A stretch of 64,000 nucleotides of DNA from Saprospiraceae bacterium (GTDB taxonomy: Bacteria > Bacteroidota > Bacteroidia > Chitinophagales > Saprospiraceae), in NCBI GenBank assembly GCA_024103005.1, contig JAGFJA010000060.1, positions 1 to 64,000 of the forward strand, read 5' to 3'. Positions 27,735 through 37,700 of the stretch are shown here, one piece after another. Made by a program: the position numbers and the translations under genes. Under the pieces are notes generated by a model, which had not been told where the DNA came from, ran no database searches, and was given only the letters and a program-made list of their open reading frames with translations. Positions within the stretch are counted from its first letter, which is position 1, and every line of letters begins with the position of its first letter.

Positions 27735-28200
27735 ACAAGGAAAAATGTTTAAAACTTATATTAAAAAAAGAATAAATATAGCATAAAATAAATTGAGAAT
27801 AAACATCAGAAAATTAAGCGTGTTCATAACAAATTACCCAAATTATAAAACAACTGTATAAGCGGTTGACGTGGAAAATAGTGACCTTTTGATAGTTTGG
27901 AGTTTGATACACTGTCGTGCGTTTGATGGACAATTATCCGTTAGATTTTCTGATGTCAAAAAACGAAATTAAAATCTCATGCTCTTAGCGTTAGAACCAT
28001 TCATTGACTCAGAAGCGTTATCCCAGAGCTTCATGATTACAGATCCTTGATTTTAGTGCTTCTTCATCATGACTTTACTATTTGCCAACCTCCTTATTCC
28101 GGATAACTGTGTCAAGCTCTTTAAGATCGCCCTTAAAATTGATTAATTTGCTTTAAATGGTGTCTCTTTGGGACTTGGATAATCTTCATTTTTAATTATA

Positions 28201-28342
28201 TCTACCAAATGGTCGCTCCTACGGAACTTTAAGCCTTGCATTTGTTTTTCAACATTAAATCAACATCAAAGTCAGCGTTTTTAGAATAAAATTTGTTTCA
28301 GTTTAGTTATCCGAAATGCTGTAAACACGACCTTTTGGTAGA
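28201..28342. repeat. Inverted repeat with a 'TCGCTCCTACGGAACTTT' dispersed-repeat motif
   Basis: TCTACCAAATGGTCG (28201-28215) is the reverse complement of CGACCTTTTGGTAGA (28328-28342) with 14 of 15 matches, 112 bp apart. The left arm continues into GCTCCTACGGAACTTTAA. The 'ctaccaa...tcg.tcctacggaacttt' wording resembles an interspersed intergenic repeat I recall from Bacteroidota genomes. No transposase is present. Confidence 0.45.
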
Positions 28343-28633
28343 AATTCAGTTTAGTAGGAATCAACTCCGTAGCTTAGGCCTTTTAAAACATAAATAAAAA
28401 TTCTTTGGCGTTATCGCCGCTTAAAGTTAACCGATTTCAATATTATTAAAAGCAACGTGCAATTCGTTATGCACACAAATTAAGAACCAGCATATTAAGT
28501 CATCAAGCGATGCCAACAACATTAAACAAACTAAATTAAAAAATAAGAACTTATATTCATAAAAAAGGAAATAGATAAATCAAAAATTTATCGAAAAACA
28601 TCTAAATAAACTATAAAATGTATCACAATTTGT

Positions 28634-28641
28634 TAATTTTG
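28634..28641 (+). promoter_or_regulatory. Possible -7 box for the giant surface-protein gene
   Basis: TAATTTTG fits TAnnTTTG and lies 64 nt before the ATG. There is no matching TTG at the -33 distance and the region is very AT-rich, so this is only a candidate. Confidence 0.25.
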
Positions 28642-28705
28642 TTATAAATACAAACAAGCATATAAATTTTTTTTATTGACTTTTTGCATGTTTTAAACTT
28701 TTGTT

Positions 28706-31700
28706 ATGCATTCTCCTTTTAGTAAATTATTTTTTGCAATTTTTTTAATTGCTCTTTTTACTTCACCATTATATAGTCAATTTGCTGTAAACACGGGAGT
28801 CACAGCTCTACAGATGGCTCAAGAACTGGTTGGGCCGGGTGTGGAGGTTATAAGTGCAAGCTATGTAGGAAATGCAAATGCCAAAGGTATTTTTAGTGCA
28901 ACTGGAACTTCGTTGCCAATAGAAAACGGTGTAGTACTCTCTACAGGAAAAGTGACGGATATAAACAAATCTGCCAGCTCCCAGGCAAGTACAGGATTTT
29001 CAAATGCTAGTACTCCGGATTCGGATTTAGACAATATTCTTTCAGGGACTAAAAAAGACTTGGCCTACCTTGAGTTCCAATTTAAAGCAATCGGAACACA
29101 GATTAATTTTGAATTTGTTTTCGGTTCAGAGGAATATCCCGAATACAATTGCAGCCCATATAATGATGTATTCGGGTTTTTTCTGAGCGGTCCCGGAATT
29201 ACTGGAAAAGAAAACCTTGCTCTTGTTCCCGGAACCAACATACCTGTAACAATAAATTCGATAAATAGCGGAACCCCCGGAGGTGGCTACAATATAGCAA
29301 CTTGTCAGGCCATGGGATCAGGTTCGCCATTTACCCAATATTACATAAACAATAGTTCAAGTACAACCATAGTATATGATGGACTAACCACCACACTAAC
29401 TGCAACACACGACATTCAATCATGCGAAATTTATACCATTAAACTTGCGATAGCTGATCTAGCAGACAATGCATACGATTCTGGTGTGTTTATAAAAAGC
29501 AACAGTTTTCAAACAGAAGTTCCTACCTTATCAATTGAAAGTAATCCAACTTTACCTGTATGTCCGGTTGATGAAATTACATTTACTTCAATCTTAACCG
29601 GAGCCCAACCACCGATTACATATAACTGGTTAGTAAATGGCGTAGGTCAGAATGTTGATGCAGATCAGATTACCATCAGTGGTTTACAAGATGGCGATGA
29701 AGTATTGCTGGTAGTAAATGCAGATATTAATTGCAGTGGTGATAAGTTGAAAAGCAATACTATAACAATTGATTTTCTACCATATGGCATGGAGGATTCC
29801 AATGTGACTATTTGTGAAGGAGAAAGTTATACCTTTAATGGAATTACATATACACAGTCTGTGAGCGGTGTCACTGATACAATCCCGGATCCACCCAACT
29901 GTCCCAAAATAATAACATTAAATCTAACTGTTACACCGGCTACCTTACCGGAATTCTCTGATTATGGTCCATATTGTCAGGGAGATACTCCACCTCCCTT
30001 GCCAAGTACATCAAATAATGGTATAGCCGGAACTTGGACACCTGCTACCATCAATACTTCAGCACCCGGAACTTCGACATATACTTTCACTCCAAATTCA
30101 GGCATATGTGCTTCAGTAGCAACAATAGATATAGTTGTTGACGCACCTATCACACCGTCCTTCAATCAATTGGGACCTTTCTGTCAAGGTGATACTCCGC
30201 CTTCACTTCCCGGTAGTTCAAACGACTCTCCTGCTATCAGTGGAACTTGGAATCCTGCAGTAATAAACACCTCAACTCCCGGTACTTTTACATATACCTT
30301 CACACCCGATGCAGGATTTTGTGCAAGTACGACTACTATGGACATTGTAATTAATGCACCGACAGTCCCAACCTTTGATCCTATCGGGCCTTTATGTCAA
30401 AATAGTTCAGCTCCAACCCTGCCCACATCATCAACAGACAATCCTGCAATTACAGGAAAATGGAATCCGAGTTCGATAAACACTAGTACTCCCGGGACAT
30501 TTACCTTTAATTTTACCCCTAATCCGGGCCAGTGTGCAGCTCCGACTACAATGACAATTACCATAGAACCTAAAGTGGTGCCTACTTTTGATCAATTGGG
30601 GCCTTATTGTAAAGATGAAGCCCCGGATGTGCTTCCCGGAACATCAACCAATTCACCGGGAATTACCGGTACCTGGAATCCTGCCGTAATCAATACTTCT
30701 GTTGCCGGAACATTTACATATACCTTCACGCCCGATGCAGGTATTTGTGCTGAACAAACAACAATGACCATTGTCATTGACCCACCTATCTTACCCACTT
30801 TTGATCAACTGGGACCTTATTGTAAAGATGATGCCCCGGATGTACTTCCCGGAACATCAACCAATTCACCGGGAATTACCGGTACCTGGAATCCTGCCGT
30901 AATCAATACTTCTGTTGCCGGAACATTTACATATACCTTCACACCCGATGCATCTTTTTGTGCACTTCCCACCACCATGGACATTACAATCAATGAACCG
31001 ACAACTCCTTCTTTTACACCAATAGGGCCTTTATGTCAAAATAGCGCAGCTCCTACCCTACCTACCACATCAAATGATTCACCTGGAATACAGGGTACCT
31101 GGTCACCATCCGTTATTGATATGTCAACCCCCGGAATATTTACATTTACATTTACACCCCTCGCATCTGAATGTGCTTTACCTACTACATTAGACATAGA
31201 AATAGTACCAAGAATTCAGCCAACATTTAATCCACTTGGTCCATATTGTAAGGGTGATACACCGGATGACCTTCCAACATCGTCCACCAACACTCCTTCA
31301 ATCTCCGGAACATGGAACCCCTCTGTAATCAACACATCCACACCCGGAACATTCACCTATATCTTCACACCCGATGCAGGTATATGTGCCGAAACCGCCA
31401 CACTAACCATTGTGATAGACCCTCCCGTCATACCAACATTTGACCAGTTGGGGCCTTATTGCAAGGATGAAAGCCCTGATATACTTCCTTCTACTTCTAA
31501 CAATATTCCTTCATTTACAGGGACATGGAATCCCGCTGTAATAAATACGAGTACTCCGGGAACATTTACCTATACTTTCACACCGGATGCAGGACAATGT
31601 GCGGATCCAACAACTATGGACATTGTCATTGATCCTCCGGTAACGCCAACTTTTGACCCTATTGCACCTTTATGTCAAAATTCTGTTCCGATTGTCCTTC

Positions 31701-34700
31701 CCGGAACATCAAATAATACACCTCCTATTTCCGGAACCTGGAGTCCAGCTATTGTCAATACTTCCACACCGGGAACTTTTACTTATACCTTCACACCCGA
31801 TGCAGGTATTTGCGCCATTCCAACGACTTTAGAAGTTACAATAAATGAACCTAAGATTCCCGTCTTTGATGCCATAGGTCCATTATGCCAATATGATAAT
31901 GCCCCAACCTTACCTTCTGCGTCAAATAACTCTCCGGCAATTAAAGGAACATGGAACCCGGCAATCATTGATATGTCAACTCCCGGGATATTTACTTACA
32001 CTTTTACACCAATTCCTTCAGAATGTGCAACACCCATAACGATGGACATAGAAATCTTACCAAAAGTTCAACCTACATTTGACCCTTTAGGCCCTTATTG
32101 CAAGGGTGATACACCCGATATATTGCCGGGTACGTCAACTAATACTCCTCCAATTTCAGGCTCCTGGAACCCTGCGGTAATTAACACATCCACACCGGGA
32201 ACTTTTACTTATACCTTCACACCCGATGCAGGAATTTGTGCTGAAACTGCCACGATGACAATTACCATTGAAAAACCGGCAATCCCTACATTTGACCCTC
32301 TTGGTCCATATTGTATGGGGGACACACCTGATATTTTGCCGGGAACATCAACCAATAATCCAACTATAACCGGATCATGGAATCCTGCGGTAATTAACAC
32401 ATCCACACCGGGAACTTTTACTTTTACCTTCACACCCGATGCAGGACAATGTGCAGATATTTTCTCAATGGATATTACCATTAATAAACCGATTCAGCCA
32501 AGTTTTGCACCGGTTGACCCGCTTTGTCTGAATGACACACCGATTGTTTTACCTGAAACATCAACTGACAGCCCGCCGATCAAAGGAAGTTGGTCACCAT
32601 TTCCGGTAAGTACATTCCCGGCAGGAGTTACAACCTACACTTTCACTCCAGATGTGGGGCAATGTGCTACAGAAACCACCTTAGATATTACAGTCAATGA
32701 GCCAATAGTAACGACATTCTCTCAAATCGATCCGCTATGTCAATATTCTGTTCCACCTACTCTTCCGAATAGCTCTTCAAATAATCCGCCTGTATTTGGC
32801 TCATGGAGTCCATCAACCATCAACACCTCTGTGCCGGGTACATTTACTTATACCTTTAATCCGAACCCCGACGAATGTGCCACATCTTTTATGATGGATA
32901 TTGAAATTAAACCTCAGATCATGCCTATATTTTCTCAATTAGGCCCATACTGTCTTAACGATGTACCGGATATACTGAATACCTCATCGGAAAATATTCC
33001 TGCCATCACAGGCACATGGACACCATCTGTTATAAACACTTCAGTTGCAGGGACATTTGATTATGTTTTTACCCCTGACCCACAATTTTGTTCAGCTCCA
33101 TACACAATGTCAATAACTGTTGAGAATCCATCAACCCCACTTTTTAACCCTATTGATCCAATTTGTCAAAACACTTTACCTCCTGATTTACCTTTGCAAT
33201 CCAATGATATTCCCCCTGTTACAGGATCCTGGAGTCCGGCAGTCATTAATACCTCTTCAACGGGACCTTCCGTATATACATTTTCTCCTGATCCCGGCTT
33301 TTGTATGAGTCCCACCACTCTTACGGTAATTATATATGACCCGCCATTAGCTTCTTTTAATCAATTAGGACCTTATTGCTTAAATTCTGCAGGAGAAACA
33401 CTTCCTTTGATTTCAAATGACAATCCACCTGTTTCCGGTACCTGGAACCCGGCTGTTGTAAACACTTCTGTTGTTGGTACACAGACCTACACCTTTACCC
33501 CCGATCCTAACCAGTGCGCCAAAGTCACAACAATGGATATCACTATTATTGATCCTATTGTCACTACCTTTAATCAGTTAGGCCCCTATTGTTATGGTGT
33601 GATTCCTGATATCTTACCTCAAACATCATCCAACAATCCTCCTGTTTCAGGCACATGGAGTCCGACTGTTATAAATACCTCTCAGCCCGGAATCACAACA
33701 TATACTTTTACCCCATTCAGTACAGAATGTGCAACTCCATTTGAAATGAATATTGAGGTGAAGCCTTTACCGGAAATAGTCATTCAACCTGTACAACCAA
33801 TTTGTAAAGACAGTGCTGCAGTAGTTTTAGCTGCAACTCCTGCAGGAGGCACATGGTCTGGAACTAATGTTTCAGGCAATATATTCACCCCATCTTCAGT
33901 TGGTCAGTTCACTGTTTTTTACACCTACACGGATGCATCAGGCTGTACCAACCTTTCTTCCATCAATGTCGTCGTCAACGATTGCTCCTGTCAGAATCCC
34001 GCCTCAGTGAATGCCGGGCCGGATGGATCTGTATGTGTAGGCGGAGTTTATAATTTATCTGGTCAGGTTTGGGTTGCTACAGACATTATCTGGTCCACAA
34101 GTGGCAGTGGAACTTTTGGTAATAATTCCGATTTAAATACTACTTATACCCCAAGTACGGCAGATATAGCCTCCGGATCCGTTGTACTGACCTTAACCAC
34201 TGTGGATCATGATGGAAGCGGGCCTTGCAGCACTGTCTCAGATCAAATGATATTAACCATTACGAATACACCTATCACGATTCAACCTATCGACCCATTG
34301 TGTTCTAATGATTCTCCGGTCACGCTCAATGCTACACCTACTCCAGGTGTCTGGTCGGGTCCAGGCATCACCGGAGGTCTCTTTGACCCTACCAGTGCAG
34401 GCCCGGGTCAACATATACTAACTTATACTTTGACGGGCGGATGCACAGGTAGTTCTGCCACTACCATAACAGTAAACCAGGCTCCTATAGTTAGTGTAGA
34501 ACCAATAGATACACTTTGTATGGATGATCCTGCCATAACATTAACCGGTACACCTGCAGGTGGTATTTTCTCCGGGCCCGGAGTTACCGGAAACACTTTT
34601 ACACCTACGGTCCCCGGCAACTTTCCGGTACAGTATCTATTTACGGATTCCAATCAATGCAATGGAATAGCATCCATTTCCATACCCGTCATCAATTGTA

Positions 34701-37700
34701 ACTGTGAAAATCCGGTAACAGTAAATGCAGGTCCGGATCTGGTCTTCTGCACTACCGGAGCTCAATCAATTACCGGAACCGTATCCAATGCCTCTGTTTA
34801 CCATTGGGAGACGAGCGGAACAGGTACATTTGGCAATGCTGATGCCCTTTCTACGACCTATACCCCAAGCGCAGCTGATGTTGCCTCCGGAAGCGTCATC
34901 CTTACATTAACAGGTTATGATCCTGATGGTAATGGTCCGTGTCAGGAAGCAAGTGATTTTACTACCATTACCTTTGAAGTAATAAATATCACAATAGATC
35001 CAGTGAACCCGCTTTGCTTAAATGGAGCACCTAAAACTCTCAACGCATCACCTCCAGGAGGCATTTTCAGTGGTAATGGTATCACTGGGAACAATTTCGA
35101 TCCGGCGATAGCCGGTACCGGCACCCACACTATTACTTACTCTGTAAGTGGAAATTGTCCTGCAAGCAAAACAATCAATATTATCGTCAATCCCTTACCG
35201 GTTATTACTTTAACACCATTAGGAGAAATTTGCCTGAATGACCCATCGGTTGAACTTATTGGGAGTCCAGCTGGGGGAGTATGGTCAGGAACAAATGTCT
35301 CTGGGAATCAGTTTAATCCGGTTACTGCAGGAAGCTTTATCCTGACCTATACTTATACCAATGCCAATGGCTGTACAAACTCCAAAAACTTAACTGTTGC
35401 CGTCAAAGATTGTGCCTGTGCCAATCCCGCCACTGCAGATGCAGGAGATGATGCCATTGTTTGTAACGGAAATAATTATACGCTTTCAGGCACGATTACT
35501 GTAGCCGGCTCAGCACAATGGTCAACTTCAGGAAGTGGTGCATTTGATGACATAAATAATTTACAGGCTACTTATACTCCAAGTAATGCAGATATCAATG
35601 CCGGCAGTGTAACCCTGACATTAACCACTGATGATCCAGATGGTGACGGACCATGCAGTGCTGTTTCGGATGCTTTAACTTTGACATTTGAAAGTACTGA
35701 TATAATTCTTACACCACAGGCGCCATTGTGCATAGATGCCCTTCCTGTCACGTTAACAGCCACTCCTCCAGGTGGTAACTGGAGCGGACCGGGTATTACG
35801 GGGAATACTTTCAATCCTGCAACAGCCGGAGTAGGTTCACATAAAGTTACTTACAACATAGGAGGTAACTGTCCTGATTCAGAAGCGATGTTTATTGTCG
35901 TAAATCCATTACCTTTGATTGAAATTTTTGCTATTGATACCCTATGTGCAGGTGATGATGCCATAACACTTTCAGCGTCACCCTCTGGTGGCACTTGGAG
36001 TGGCATAAATGTTTCAGGGAATCAGTTTAATCCTGCATCTCCGGGAACATATACGATAACCTATTCTTATTCCGATTTAAATGGTTGCTCTGCACAGCAA
36101 TCAATTTCAATTATAGTTAATGACTGCGGCTGTGCAAATCCGGTAATAGTAAATGCAGGTAATGACCAAAATATTTGTGCAGGTGATGAGGTAACGCTTC
36201 AGGCTACCGTTCAAAATGCAGCAAATATAACATGGAGCACTTCAGGTGACGGAATATTTAACAACCCTAATGATAATCCGTGCCATTATATTCCAGGACC
36301 TATGGATATATCTTCCGGATCGGTTAAAATCACAGCCACATCTGAGGATCCTGACGGGACCGGACCTTGTTTCGCTGCCATTGATGAGTTGATAATAAAC
36401 ATCACTCAAACAATTATTTCATTTCCGCAAATTAATCCATTATGTGTTAATGCCGGATCGATCATTCTGAATGCCACACCTCCAGGTGGAGTCTTTTCAG
36501 GTACCGGAGTTAACAACAATTCTTTTGATCCGGGTGTAGCAGGTCCGGGCAATCATGTCATTAATTATCATATTGACGGTAACTGTCCTTCAGATAAAAC
36601 AATTACAATTACTGTAAATCCACTGCCTCAACCAATTATTTCGCCGGTATCAGAATTATGCCTGAATGATGAACCAGTTATTCTAGAAGCAAGTCCCGCA
36701 GGCGGCACTTTTAGTGGAGATCATGTATCTAACGGTATTTTTATACCTTCAGAAGCCGGAACTTTTGTCATTACCTATACAATGAGTGACAATAATGGCT
36801 GTACGGGGTCAACCATTGTTTCAATTACTGTCAAAGACTGTGGATGCACAGATCCAGTTACGGTAGATGCAGGAAATAATTTAACTATTTGTTCAACCGA
36901 AACTGTTCCTTTAAATGGAAATATTTCAGGTGGAATATCCGGAAAGTGGACGACTTCAGGTGATGGAAACTTTACTGACCCGAATGCGCTTCTTACAGTT
37001 TATACGCCGGGCCCAAATGATATCATTAACGGCTCCGTAAAACTAACACTAAAATCCGACGACCCGGATGGAAATGGTCCATGCAGTGCAGCTAGTAGTT
37101 CTGTTATAATAACCATAACTGAATTAATAATTAAAATTAATCCTGTCCCTAACCTTTGTATTGACGGTCAGGCTGTAACACTTAGCGCCTCACCGTCTGG
37201 AGGTATTTTCTCCGGACCCGGTATCAATGGCAACATATTTGATCCCGCATCAGCAGGAGTAGGTACCCATACTATTACATATACTGTTTCGGGAAATTGC
37301 CCCGGGCAGCAACAAATCCAGATAAATGTCAATCCTCTTCCGGCAATATCTATTAATCCCGTTCCGGAATTATGTATTAATGACCCTGCCTTTACCTTGT
37401 CAGCCTCTCCAACAGGAGGAGTATTCACAGGATTAGGAGTAACCGGGAATACATTCAACCCGGCTCAGGTAGGAATCTTTACCATTGAATATACCTATAC
37501 CGATCCTAATGGTTGTTCTAATAGTTCTATCATCGACATTAAAGTCAAGGATTGCGGGTGTGCGGATCCCGCAGCAGCTGATGCCGGACCTGACCAAACC
37601 GTATGTGAAGGTGATATAATACAACTTTCCGGTTCTATTACCAATGCTCCGGGAAGTATCTGGAGCTCACAGGGAACCGGCATATTCGGTGACGATAATT

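Larger units (their letters stand above)
27735..28705. other. 971-bp gene-free region upstream of the giant gene
   Basis: No credible reading frame lies here on either strand. Stretches such as 28090-28160 read for a few codons without stops on the minus strand but break quickly, so a decayed gene is possible but not shown. It contains the inverted repeat at 28201-28342. A TAATTTTG box (28634-28641) lies 64 nt before the giant gene's ATG. Confidence 0.5.

Noticed and set aside
28090-28330. Possible decayed gene in the 971-bp gap
   Set aside because: Short open stretches exist on the minus strand but stops interrupt all frames and I recognise no family, so I do not call a pseudogene.
32209-32481. 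Minus-strand frames inside the giant gene
   Set aside because: They recur with the tandem repeats and have Val/Gly/Pro-rich composition expected of shadows of the plus-strand coding frame.
29947-33774. Regular 213-bp repeats as a possible CRISPR or satellite array
   Set aside because: Every unit stays in frame, codes for the same module and varies mostly conservatively; there are no short repeats with unique spacers.
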